64,000 nt of DNA from Eutreptiella sp. 'Long Island Sound 2002' (Eukaryota; Euglenozoa; Euglenophyceae; Eutreptiales; Eutreptiaceae): NCBI GenBank assembly GCA_964036045.1, contig OZ038378.1, positions 56,459,498 through 56,523,497 on the forward strand, in the 5' to 3' direction. Below, piece by piece: positions 51,284-62,960 of the stretch. The notes beneath the pieces were generated by a model that searched no databases, was not told the DNA's origin, and saw only the letters and a program-made list of their open reading frames with translations. How positions within the stretch are numbered: the first letter of the stretch is position 1; every line of letters begins with the position of its first letter. Position numbers and translations under genes: made by a program.

Positions 51284-53151
51284 TCCTTTGTCTACCATCT
51301 GTACGTTTCTGGCCGGAGGCGCGCTTTTGCGGCCAACGGTGTTACACGTAAGGTTTTGATAACGCGTAGAGCCCGCACAACGCGTACAACACGTACAGAC
51401 CAAGTAACACGCACAGAACGCGTAGCACGCCGAACACACGTCTCCACAGGCACGTGCAGAATTGAAATACCGGAACGCGCAGAACGCGCAGAACGCGCAG
51501 CACGTCGCTTTTGCACACGGGCGCACATCGAGGAGGGGCCGTGTCCTCACAGTTGGGTATCCAGCCTACGCGGTTGTCCCCCAGGGGTTCGCAGTGGTCC
51601 CATGGGTAGGGATAGCAGGAGCTCCGCCTCCATGATCGTCTCGTTCAAGCCCCCCATTGCACCACACTACTCCTCATCTTCCTCATCCTCCTCATCCTCC
51701 TCGTCCTCCTCATCCTCCTCATCCTCCTCACCCTCCTCGTCCTCCTCGTCCTCCTCGCCCTCCGCACCAAACGCACTCAGTTGGTCCGTGCTGCGCCATG
51801 GTCGGTATCCTGACGAAAGGGGCTCCCCCTTCAACTTCGCCAACGGCAGGCCTGCAGCTGCGGGGTCACCAAAGTCCGTAGGCCAGTCCGGGGCTCCGAC
51901 ACACTTCGTGCACACCGACACCCCCTTGATCAACCCGATTGCGACTTGCGGGGTGAGCTGCTGCGGTATCGCTCCTCAAACAGTTCTCTGGCAGCGGCCG
52001 TGCTTTGTGCATTCTTCGTGCCACAGCGGAGGACCATCTGCACATTGTACGCCCGCACGTCCGTCACCAGAAGCAGCGCCAGGCCCAATTCGCGGCGCGC
52101 TTGTGTTTCCTCGGCCAAACACACTTTGTAGTGTTGGCATACTCGTCCGAGTGACACTTCGTAGTCCGACTCCAAGGTGCGCTGCATGGCCTGCACATCG
52201 TTGTCGTAGGCGGCCCCGGCTTGGTACTTCTCCCCTCGGGTTGCACCTGTGGGCATCGTCCTGTGCGGTTCGCCTTCCACTGCGTAACACACATGCTTGG
52301 GCTTCTCCTCCACTTTCTGCTTGCCCTTGCTCTTCTTCTTGGGTGGACTCTTCGTCTTTTCCTTCTTCTTCTTGGACAGCTCCTCCGGCTCTGGCTTTGC
52401 CTGTGCCTTCGCCTTGACACACACACATGCTCGTGGATTGTTTAATTTGAAAGACAACGAAGGCGTCGTGCTTAACTTTCTCCGGATGCTTCCACTCTCC
52501 CAGCTTCCCACCCTTCTGCAACCATTGAGAATGTGTGGCAGGGTACAGGGGTGCAGGCATGGCTCCTCCACCATAAAAGCAGAGCGGCCTAGGAATGTTG
52601 AGGCAAAACCATGCTGCAGAGCACGTAGCACGCGTACAACGGCTCCAGAGGCAACGTCAGAAGCGAAAAATGACAACACGCAAAACACCCAACACACGTG
52701 GGCAATGTAGCGCCAAGGCAAAGGCATAGGCAGGAGGCAAATGTTGTTCGAATACGCACATTTGAGTTCCATTGGGAACCAGTGCAGGTGTGTGGCAGAG
52801 CACACGGGTGCAAGCATGGCAAAAAAAATCATCAGGTGTGGTATGATAGGTGTGAAGCAATTAGCCCCTGCAGAACGCGTAGAACGCGTAGGAAGACTTC
52901 CAAAGGCAGACTCAGAGGCACTCGATCGAAACGCGCAGGACGCGCAACACACGCAGCATGCGTAGCACCAAGACACAGGCAGAGGCAGGAGGCAATGGTG
53001 CTTCTCGCCTCAAAAATGGTTGAATTGAGCTAAACGGATAGTTCCCTTGCGTCGGGAACCCTCGAAAACCCCCCGGAAGCACAAAACAATGATAAAAGCA
53101 AAAACGCGAGACAATTTCGTGCTATGCCTTCTACGCGTGGTAGCCAAAGGA
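51284..53151. mobile_element. TIR DNA element with MPAPL-family gene
   Basis: The ends are inverted repeats TCCTTTGTCTACCA (left) and TCCTTTGGCTACCA (right, reverse complement), one mismatch in 14. The hairpin array consensus CACATATGGAG is split as CACATAT and ATACGGAG, giving a likely 4-bp target duplication ATAT/ATAC. Inside are degenerate ~9-bp ACGCGTAGA-like repeats (51345-51500, 52865-52970) and a broken minus-strand gene. No known transposase motif is visible, so the superfamily is open. Confidence 0.7.
51667..52560 (-). pseudogene. MPAPL-family protein gene, frameshifted
   Basis: An ATG at 52560 starts MPAPLYPATHSQWLQKGG, which matches the peptide at 39104-39238. A (GT)n run near 52425 shifts the frame into a Lys-rich segment (KPEPEELSKKKKEKTKS), then a helical region (MQRTLESDYEVSLGRVC, EETQARRELGLALLL) ending in ELFEERYR near 51970. 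A second shift leads to GVSVCTKCVGAPDWPTDFGD and a long Glu/Asp tail (EEDEEDEE repeats) at 51667-51760. The frames join smoothly in composition, so I infer one gene with two frameshifts. A degenerate second copy of the N-terminal motif (MLAPVCSATHLHWF) starts at 52817. I do not recognise the family; the acidic tail and basic middle suggest a nucleic-acid or chromatin protein. Confidence 0.45.
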
Positions 53152-53195
53152 ATACGGAGCCAGTGAACTCAACGAATGAACAATTGTGACGAACG

Positions 53196-54200
53196 AGCAT
53201 GGTCAAACAAACACTGTTGTTCCTTCATCGGACAAAGTCAATTGGTTTGATTGCCGTGAGAAAGCCTACACGGCGACCAAGGTACGTACATAACAAACCA
53301 CTTGGATGCCATGAGAAAGCCTACATGGCAAGAAAGGCACATACGGATCGGCAGGTGTTGCGAGCTACTTGCCCAGACCGTGTGCGCTCTTGAACAATAA
53401 CTAAAAATGCCCATTATTCACCCCAAACCAACCACGGGAGGACACTGCGATGCGGAGGATGCCTTTTTCATCACCCATTTGCAATCATTTGATTGTGTAA
53501 TCGTTGTGCAAGAACAACATCGTTGACTGAAATCGCCTAGTGGTCAAACAAACACTGTTGTTCCTTCATCGGACAAAGTCAAATAGTTTGATTGCCGTGA
53601 GAAAGCCTACACGCCGACCAAAGTACGTGCATAACAAACCGCTTGGATGCCATGAGAAAGCCTACATGGCAACAAAGGCACATACGGATCGGCAGGTGCT
53701 GCGAGTTGCTTGCTCGTACCGTGTGCGCTCTTGAACACTAACTAAAAATGCCCATTATTCACCCCAAATGAACCACGGGAAGACACCGCGGTGTGGAAGA
53801 TGCCTTTTTCATCACCCATTTGCAATCATTTGATTGTCTAATCGTTGTGCAAGAACAACATCGTTGACTGAAATCGCCTAGTGGTCAAACAAACACTGGT
53901 GTTCCTTCATCGGACAAAGTCAATTAGTTTGATTGCCGTGAGAAAGCCTACACGGCGACCAAGGTACGTGCATAACAAAGCGCTTGGATGCCATGAGAAA
54001 GCCTACATGGCAACAAAGGCACATACGGATCGGCAGGTGCTGCGAGTTGCTTGCTCGTACCGTGTGCGCTCTTGAACACTAACTAAAAATGCCCATTATT
54101 CACCCCAAATGAACCACGGGAAGACACCGCAGTGTGAAAGATGCCTTTTTCATCACCCATTTGCAATCATTTGATTGTCTAATCGTTGTGCAAGAACAAC
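53196..54200. repeat. 341-bp tandem repeats
   Basis: Three head-to-tail units start at about 53199, 53540 and 53881, exactly 341 bp apart. Each combines one GCCGTG and one GCCATG hairpin half-unit with a ~170-bp block (ACTAAAAATGCCCATTATTC, GATGCCTTTTTCATCACCC, GCAAGAACAACATCGTTGA). The same block occurs once near 11700-11820 and near 54480-54610. Confidence 0.9.
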
Positions 54201-56618
54201 ATCGTTGAATGGAATCGCCCAGTGGACAAACCAACCATCGTCCTGTCATTTTCGGAGATTTCAGGACTATCATCCTGAAAACGGCTCAAAAATGGCCTTG
54301 TTTGGACACTAAATCGGCCATAGAACTGGACGGACGGCTTGAAACGGCACAAAACTTGTTTGTGGTGATGCGTGTTTGCTGCCGGAACGTTTTGAGCTAC
54401 TTGGATGCCGGTTTTGAGCCACCGTGTTGTCGCAAGGACTTTTGACGCGCTTGTTGCAGCTTGCTGCCTGCTCTTGAACACTAACTCAAAAACGCCCTTT
54501 ATTCACCCGAAATGGACGACGGGAAGACACCGCGGTGCGGAAGATGCCTTCTTCGTCACCCAATTGCAATCATCTGATTGTCTAATCGTTGTGCCACAAC
54601 AACATCGTTCACTTGAATCGCCTACTGGACAAACCAAAGATCGTCCTGGGTTTTCAGGACGATCGTCCTGAAAATGGCTCCAAAAACGGCCTTTTTTGGA
54701 CACTAAATTGGCCATAGAACAGGCTAGATGGCTCAAAATGGAACGAAACCTATTTGGGGTGATGCGCCTTTGCTTGCCGGTCGTTTTGAGCTACTTGGAT
54801 GCCGGTTTTGAGCCACGGTGTGGTCGCAAGGACTTTTGGACCGCCTGCTGCTGCTGCTTGCTGCTGCTGCTAAAACGTGTCGCTCATCCTTGGACCCTAA
54901 AGAGTGGTGTAAAACCTCGACAGGGTAAACCCAGCTCGGTAATCAAGACTCGAACTAGGACCGAGCTGGGTCCTAGTCTTGCATAACGCATTGGAAATCA
55001 CCGTTGAAGAAAGACCGCTTGCTTTAGAGATGTGCCTCCATGGTTACGAGGATTGTCCTGAAACAGGGCTCAAAAGCGGCTCCTTTTTACCTCAAAATGG
55101 ACCACGGCGTGGTACACGCCTTATTGATCAAGACTCGAACTAGGACCGAGCTGGGTTCTAGTCTTGCGTAACGCATTGGAAATCACTGTTGAAGAAAGAC
55201 TGCTTGCTTTGGAGATGCGCCTGCACGGTCGGGACGATCGTCCTGAAACATGGCTCAAAAAGGGCTCATTTTCATCTCAAAATGGACCACCGTGTGGCAC
55301 CAAGGCATGGTACATGCCTTGTTTAACACCCATTTGCCATCATTTCATAGCCCAATCGCCATGGAAGAACAACGCCCCTCATTGCAAACGCCGACTTGCC
55401 ACACTGCCGATCGTCCTGAGTTTTCAGGACGATCGTCCTGAAAACAGCCCAAAAACGGCCATTTTTGGACACTAAATCGGCCGCAGAACGGGATAGACGG
55501 CTCGAAATGCAACCAAACTTGTTTTTGGTGATGCGCCTTGGCTCCCCGGTCGTTTTGAGTTACTTGGATGCCAGTTTTGACCCGCGGTGTGGTCGCAAGG
55601 ACTTTTGGACCGCTAGCTGCTGCTGCTTGTTGCTGCTGCTGCTTGCTGCTTGTTGCTTGCTGCTGCTAAAACGTGTTGCTCAGCCTTGGCCCCTAAAAGG
55701 TGGTGTAAAACCTCGACAGGGTGAACCCAGCTCGGTAATCAAGACTCGAACTAGGACCGAGCTGGGTCCTAGTCTTGCGTAACGCATGGGAAATCACCGT
55801 TATAGAAAGACCGCTTCCTCTAGAGATGTGGCTCCATGGTTACGGCGATGGTCGTGAAACGCGGCTGGAAAACGGCTCATTTTCACCTCAAAATGGACCA
55901 CCGCATGGCACCACGCCGTGGTACACGCCTTATTGAACACCCATTTGCCATGCTTTGATAGCCCAATCGCCATGAAAGAACAACGGCCCTCATCGGTAAC
56001 ACCTGCAGGGCGTAGCGGCGATCGTCCTCAGTTTTCACGACGATCGACCTGAAAAAAGCCGAAACCAGCCCAAAAACGGCCATTTTTGGACACTAAATCG
56101 GCCGCAGAACGGGCTAGACGGCTCGAAATGCAACGAAACTTGTTGGTGGTGATGCGCGCTGGCTCCCCGGTCGTTTTGAGCTACTTGGATGCCGGTTTTG
56201 ACCCTTGGTGTGGTCGCAAGGACTTTTGGACCGCGTGCTGCAGATGCTTGCTGTTGCTGCTGCTTGCTGCTTGTTGCTTGCTGCTGCTAAAACGTGTTGC
56301 TCAGCCTTGGCCCCTAAAAGGTGGTGTAAAACCTCGACACGGTAAACCCAGCTCGGTAAACACCCATTTCCCATCCTTTGATGGACCAATCGCAATGAAA
56401 GAACATCGGCCCTCATCGGAAACGCCTGCTTGGCGTACCGGCGATCTTCCTGAAGTTTCAGTACGATCGTCCTGAAAACAGCCCAAAACAGCCCAAAAAT
56501 CGCCATTTTTTTGACACTAAAGCGGGCATAGAACGGGCTAGACGGACCAAAAGGCAACGAAACTTGTTTGTGCTAATGCGCCTCTCCCCCCGGTCGTTTT
56601 AAGCTACTTAGATGCCGG
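54200..56618 (+). repeat. ~590-bp satellite array, plus orientation
   Basis: Units carry the landmarks of 26.8-34.9 kb. Two are shortened: near 55128 TTATTG joins directly to ATCAAGACTCGAACTAGG, and near 56357 CCCAGCTCGGTAA joins CACCCATTTCCC. At 56619 the orientation inverts abruptly (GATGCCGGTT joined to ACCGAGCTAGG). Confidence 0.88.
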
Positions 56619-59288
56619 TTACCGAGCTAGGTTTACCTTGTCGAGGTTTTACACCACCTTTTAGGGGCCAAGGCCGAGCAACACGTTTTAGCAGCAACAG
56701 CAGCAAGCAGCAGGCGCCCCAAAAGTCCTTGCGACCACACCGTGGCTCAAAACCGGCATCCAAGTAGCTCAAAACGACCGGGGAGCTAAGGCGCATCACC
56801 ACAAACAAGTTTCGTTGCGGTTCGAGCCGTCTAGCCGGTTCTACGGCCCATTTAGTGTCCAAAAATGGCCGTTTTTGGGCTGTTTTCGGCCGTTTTCAGG
56901 ACGATCGTCGTGAAAGTTCAGGACGATCGCCGGTGTGTCAAGTGGGGGTTTGCAATGAGGGCCGTTGTTCTTCCATGGCGATTGGGGTATCAAAGGATGG
57001 CAAATGGGTGTTCAATAAGGCGTGTACCACGCCGTGGTGCCATGCAGTGGTCCATTTTGAGGTGAAAATGAGCCGTTTTTGAGCCGTGTTTCAGGACGAT
57101 CGTCCCGACCGTGGAGGCACATCTCTAAAGCAATGAGCCTTTCCTCAACTCTGATGTCCAATGCGTTACGCAACACTAGGACCCAGCTGGGTCCTAGTTC
57201 GAGTCTTGATTGCCGAGCTGGGTTCATCCTGTCGAGTTTTACACCACCTTTTAGGGGCCAAGGCTGAGCAACACGTTTTAGCAGCAACAGCACCAAGCAG
57301 CAGGCGCCCCAAAAGTCCTTGCGACCACAGCGCGGCTCAAAACCGGCATCCAAATAGCTCAAAACGACCAGGGAGCTAAGGCGCATCACCACAAACAATT
57401 GTCGTTGCGTTTTTAGCCGTCTAGCCCGTTCTACGGCCGACTTAGTGTCCAAAAAAGGCCGTTTTTGGGCTGTTTTTGGCCGTTTTCAGGACGATCGTCC
57501 TGAAAGTTATGGACGATCGCCGCTACGCCAAGCAGGTGTTTCCGATGAGGGCCGTTGTTCTTTCATGGTGATTGGGCTATCAAAGGATGGCAAATGGGTG
57601 TTCAATAAGGCGTGTACCACTCCGTGGTGCCACGCGGTGGTGCATTTTGAGGTTAAAGTGAGCCGTTTTCCAGCCGTGTTTCAGGACAATCGCCGTAAGG
57701 ATGGAGGCACATCTCCAAAGCAGGCAGTGTTTCCTCCACGGTGATTTCCAATGCGTTACGCAAGACTAGGACCCAGCTCGGTCCTAGTGCCAGTCTTGAT
57801 TACCGAGCTGGGTTTACCCTGTCGAGGTTTTACACCACCTTTTAGGGGCCAAGGGTGAGCAACACGTTTTAGCAGCAGCAAGCATCAAGCAGCAAGCAGC
57901 AAGCAGCAGCAAGCAGCAGGCGCATAAAAAGTCCTTGCGACCACACCGCGGCTCAAAACCGGCATCCAAGTAGCTCAAAACGACCGGGGAGCCAAGGCGC
58001 ATCACCACAAACAAGTTTCGTTTCGTTCCGAGCCGTCTAGCTCGTTCTACGGCCGATTTAGTGTCCAAAAATGGCCGTTTTTGGGCTGTTTTCGGCCGTT
58101 TTCAGGACGATCGTCCTGAAAGTTCCGGACGATAGCCGCTGCGCCAAGCAAGTGTTTCCGATGAGGGCCGTTGCTCTTTCATGCCGATTGGGCTATCAAA
58201 GGATGGCAAATGGGTGTTCAATGAGGCGTATACCACGCCGTGGTGCCATGTGGTGGTCCATTTTGAGGTGAAAATGAGCCGTTTTTGAGCCGTGTTTCAG
58301 GACGATCGTCGTAAGGATGGAGGCACATCTCGAAAGCAAGCGGTCTTTCTTCAACTGTGATCTCCAATGCGCTACGCAAGACTAGGACCCAGCTCGGTCC
58401 TAGTTCCAGTCTTGATTACCGAGCTCGGTTTACCCTGTCGAGGTTTTACACCACCTTTTAGGGGCCAAGGGTGAGCAACACGTTTTAGCAGCAACAGCAG
58501 CAGTAAGCAGCAGCAAGCAGCAGCAAGCTGCAGCAGGCGCCCCAAAAGTCCTTGAGACCACACCGCGGCTCAAAACCGGCATCTCAGTAGCTCAAAACGA
58601 CGGGGGAGCTAAGGCGCATCACCACAAACAAGTTTCGTTGCGTTTCCAGCCGTCTAGCCGGTTCTACGGCCCATTTAGTGTCCAAAAATGGCCGTTTTTG
58701 GGCCGTTTTCGGCTGTTTTCAGGACGATCGTCCTGTAAGTTCAGGACGATCGCCGCTACGTCAAGCCGGTTTTTCCGATGAGGGCCGTTGTTCTTTCATG
58801 ACGATTGGGGTATGACAGGGTGGCACATGGGTGTTCAATAAGGCGTGTACCACGCCGTGGTGCCACGCGGTGGTCCATTTTGAGGTGAAAACAGGCCGTT
58901 TTCTAGCCGTGTTTCAGGACGATTGTCCCAACCGTGGAGGCACATCTCAAAAGCAAGCAGTCTTTCCTCAACGGTGATCTCCAATGCGTTACGCAAGACT
59001 AGAACCCAGCTCGGTCCTAGTTCGAGTCTTGATTACCGAGCTAGGTTTACCCTGTCGAGGTTTTACACCACCTTTTAGGGGCCAAGGGTGAGCAACACGT
59101 TTTAGCAGCAGCAAGCATCAAGCAGCAAGCAGCAAGCAGCAGCAGCAGCAGCAAGCAGAAGGTCCAAAAGTCCTTGCGACCACACTGCGGCTCAAAACGG
59201 GCATCCAAGTAGAAAGCCAAGGCGCATCACCACAAACAAGTTTCGTTGCATTTCGAGCCGTCTAGCCCGTTCTACGGCCAATTTAGTG
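56619..59288 (-). repeat. ~590-bp satellite array, minus orientation
   Basis: The same unit is reverse-complemented over about 4.5 repeats. Its last part (58.07-59.29 kb) is the left arm of a large palindrome with 59.47-60.68 kb. Confidence 0.88.
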
Positions 59289-60680
59289 TCCAAAAATGGC
59301 CGTTTTTGGGCTGTTTTCAGGACGATCGTCCTGAAAGTTCAGGACGATCGCCGCTACGCCAAGCAGGTGTTTCCGATGAGGGCCGTTGTTTTTTCATGGC
59401 AATTGGGCTATCAAAGGATGGCAAATGGGTGTTCAATAAGGCGTGTACCACACCGTGGTGCCACGCGGTGGTGACACTAAATGGGCCGTAGAACGGGCTA
59501 GACGGCTCGAAATGCAACGAAACTTGTTTGTGGTGATGCGCCTTGGCTCCCTACTTGGATGCCCGTTTTGAGCCGCAGTGTGGTTGCAAGGACTTTTGGA
59601 CCTTCTGCTTGCCGCTGCTGCTGTTGCTTGCTGCTTGCTGCTGCTAAAACGTGTTGCTCACCCTTGGCCCCTAAAAGGTGGTGTAAAACCTCGACAGGGT
59701 AAACCCAGCTCGGTAATCAAGACTCGAACTAGGACTGAGCTGGGTTCTAGTCTTGCGTAACGCATTGGAGATCACCGTTGAGGAAAGACTGCTTGCTTTG
59801 GAGATGTGCCTCCACGGTCGGGACGATCGTCCTGAAAAACGGCTAGAAAACGGCCTGTTTCCACCTCAAAATGGACCACCGCGTGGCACCACGGCGTGGT
59901 ACACGCCTTATTGAACACCCATGTGCCACCCTGTCATACCCCAATCGTCATGAAAGAACAACGGCCCTCATCGGAAAAACCGGCTTGACGTAGCGGCGAT
60001 CGTCCTGAACTTTCAGGACGATCGTCCTGAAAACAGCCGAAAACAGCCCAACAACGGCCATTTTTGGACACTAAATGGGCCGTAGAACCGGCTAGACGGC
60101 TGGAAACGCAACGAAACTTGTTTGTGGTGATGCGCCTTAGCTCCCCGGTCGTTTTGAGCTACTGAGATGCCGGTTTTGAGCCGCGGTGTGGTCTCAAGGA
60201 CTTTTGGGGCGCCTGCTGCTGCTTGCTGCTGCTTGCTGCTGCTTACTGCTGCTGTTGCTGCTAAAACGTGTTGCTCACCCTTGGCCCCTAAAAGGTGGTG
60301 TAAAACCTCGACAGGGTAAACCGAGCTCGGTAATCAAGACTGGAACTAGGACCGAGCTGGGTCCTAGTCTTGCGTAGCGAATTGGAGATCACAGTTGAAC
60401 AAAGACCGCTTGCTTTCGAGATGTGCCTCCACGGTCACGACGATCGTCCTGAAACACGGCTCAAAAACGGCTCATTTTCACCTCAAAATGGACCACCACG
60501 TGGCACCACGGCGTGGTATACGCCTCATTGAACACCCATTTGCCATCCTTTGATAGCCCAATCGGCATGAAAGAGCAACGGCCCTCATCGGAAACACTTG
60601 CTTGGCGCAGCGGCGATCGTCCTGAACTTTCGCGACGATCGTCCTGAAAACGGCCGAAAACAGCCCAAAAACGGCCATTT
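58071..60680. repeat. Large imperfect palindrome P1
   Basis: Arms of about 1.2 kb (58071-59288 and 59471-60680) face each other across a ~180-bp centre near 59380. They share private changes: a ~17-bp deletion between CATCCAAGTAG and GCCAAGGC, AACGGGCATCC, an unusual CTG/CAG tract order and ATACCACGCC. This marks a recent inverted duplication. Confidence 0.85.
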
Positions 60681-61697
60681 TTGGACACTAAATCGGCCGT
60701 AGAACGGGCTAGACGGCTAAAAATGCAACGAAATTTGTTTGTGGTGATGCGCCTTGGCTCCCCGGTCGTTTTGAGCTACTTGGATGCCGGTTTTGAGCCG
60801 CAGTGTGGTCGCAAGGACTTTTTGCTCGCCTGCTGCTGCTGCTGCTGCTTGCTGCTGATGCTTGCTGCTGCTGCTAAAACGTGTTGCTCAGCCTTGGCCC
60901 CTAAAAGGTGGTGTAAAACCTCGACAGGGTAAACGCAGCTCGGTAATCAAGACTCGAACTAGCACCGAGCTGGGTCCTCGTCTTGCGTAACACATGGGAA
61001 AATCACCGTTGAAGAAAGATCCCTTGCTTTAGAGATGTGCCTCCATGGTTACGGCGATGGTCCTCAAACGCGGCTGGAAAACGGCCCATTTTCACCTCAA
61101 AATGGACCACTGCGTGGCACCACGGCGTGGTACACGCCTTATTCAACACCCATTTGCCTTCCTTTGATGGCCCAATCGCCATGAAAAAAAAAGGCCCTCA
61201 TCGGAAACACCTGCTTGGCGTAGCGGCGATCGTCCTGAACTTTCAGGACAATCGTCCTGAAAACAGCCGAAAACAGCCCAAAAACGGCCATTTTTGGACA
61301 CTAAATCGGCCGTAGACCGGGCTATGCGGCTCAAAACGCAACGAAACTTGTTTGTGGTGATGCGCCTTCGCTCTCCGGTCGTTTTGAGCTACTTGGATGC
61401 CGGTTTTGAGCCGCGGTGTGGTCGCAAGGACTTTTGGACCTTCTGCTTACTGCTGCTGCTGCTGCTAAAACGCGTTGCTCAGCCTTGGCCCCTAAAAGGT
61501 GGTGTAAAACCTCGACAGGGTAAACCCAGCTCGGTAATCAAGACTCGAACTAGGAGCGAGCTAGGTCCTAGTGTTGCGTAACGCCTTGGGGATCACTGCG
61601 GGTGAAAGACGGCTTGCTGTGCAGATGTGCCTGCACAGTAAGGACGATCGTCCTGAAACACGGCTCAAAATCGGCTCGTTTTCACCTCAAAATGGCC
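59471..61697 (+). repeat. ~590-bp satellite array, plus orientation
   Basis: Nearly four units in plus orientation lie between palindrome centres P1 and P2. They serve as right arm of P1 and, from about 60.6 kb, as left arm of P2. Confidence 0.88.
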
Positions 61698-62960
61698 GTT
61701 TTTGGGCTGTTTTCAGGAAGATTGTCCTGAAAGTTCAGGACGATCGCCGCTACGCCAAGCAGGTGTTTCCGATGAGGGCCGTTGTTTTTTCATGGCGATT
61801 GGGCTATCCAAGGATGGCAAATGGGTGTTCAATAAGGCGTGTACCACACCGTGGTGCCACGCGGTGGTCCATTTTGAGGTGAAAACGAGCCGATTTTGAG
61901 CCGTGTTTCAGGACGATCGTCCTTACTGTGCAGGCACATCTGCACAGCAAGCCGTCTTTCACCCGCAGTGATCCCCAAGGCGTTACGCAACACTAGGACC
62001 CAGCTCGCTCCTAGTTCGAGTCTTGATTACCGAGCTGGGTTTACCCTGTCGAGGTTTTACACCACCTTTTAGGGGCCAAGGCTGAGCAACACGTTTTAGC
62101 AGCAACAGCAGCAGTAAGCAGAAGGTCCAAAAGTCCTTGCGACCACACCGCGGCTCAAAACCGGCATCCAAGTAGCTCAAAACGACCGGAGAGCAAAGGC
62201 GCATCACCACAAACAAGTTTCGTTGCGTTTTGAGCCGCATAGCCCGGTCTACGGCCGATTTAGTGTCCAAAAATGGCCGTTTTTGGGCTGTTTTTGGCTG
62301 TTTTCAGGACGATTGTCCTGAAAGTTCACGACGATCGCCGCTACGCCAAGCAGGTGTTTCCGATGAGGGCCATTGTTCTTTCATGGCGATTGGGCCATCA
62401 AAGGAAGGCAAATGAGTGTTGAATAAGGCGTGTACCACGCCGTGGTGCCACGCAATGGTCCATTTTGAGGTGAAAATGGGCCGTTTTCCAGCCGCGTTTG
62501 AGGACCATCGCCGTAACCATGGAGGCACATCTCTAAAGCAAGGGATCTTTCTTCAACGGTGATTTCCCATGCGTTACGCAAGACGAGGACCCAGCTCGGT
62601 GCTAGTTCGAGTCTTGATTACCGAGCTGCGTTTACCCTGTCGAGGTTTTACACCACCTTTTAGGGGCCAAGGCTGAGCAACACGTTTTAGCAGCAGCAGC
62701 AAGCAGCAGCAGCAAGTAGCAGCAGCAGCAGGCGAGTAAAAAGTCCTTGCGACCACACTGCGGCTCAAAACCGGCATCCAAGTAGCTCAAAACGACCGGG
62801 GAGCCAAGGCGCATCACCACAGACAAATTTTGTTGCATTTTTAGCCGTCTAGCCCGTTCTACGGCCGATTTAGTGTCCAAAAATGGCCGTTTTTGGGCTG
62901 TTTTCGGCCGTTTTCAGGACCATCGTCCTGAAAGTTCAGGACGATCGCCGCTACGCCAAG
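60600..62960. repeat. Large imperfect palindrome P2
   Basis: Arms of about 1.1 kb (about 60600-61697 and 61867-62960) surround a ~170-bp centre near 61782. Shared private variants include AGACCGGGCTATGCGGCTC, CTCTCCGGTCG, ACTAGGAGCGAGCT, a GGACCTTCTGC-TACTG CTG tract and CGCCTTGGGGATCACTGCGG. Confidence 0.88.
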
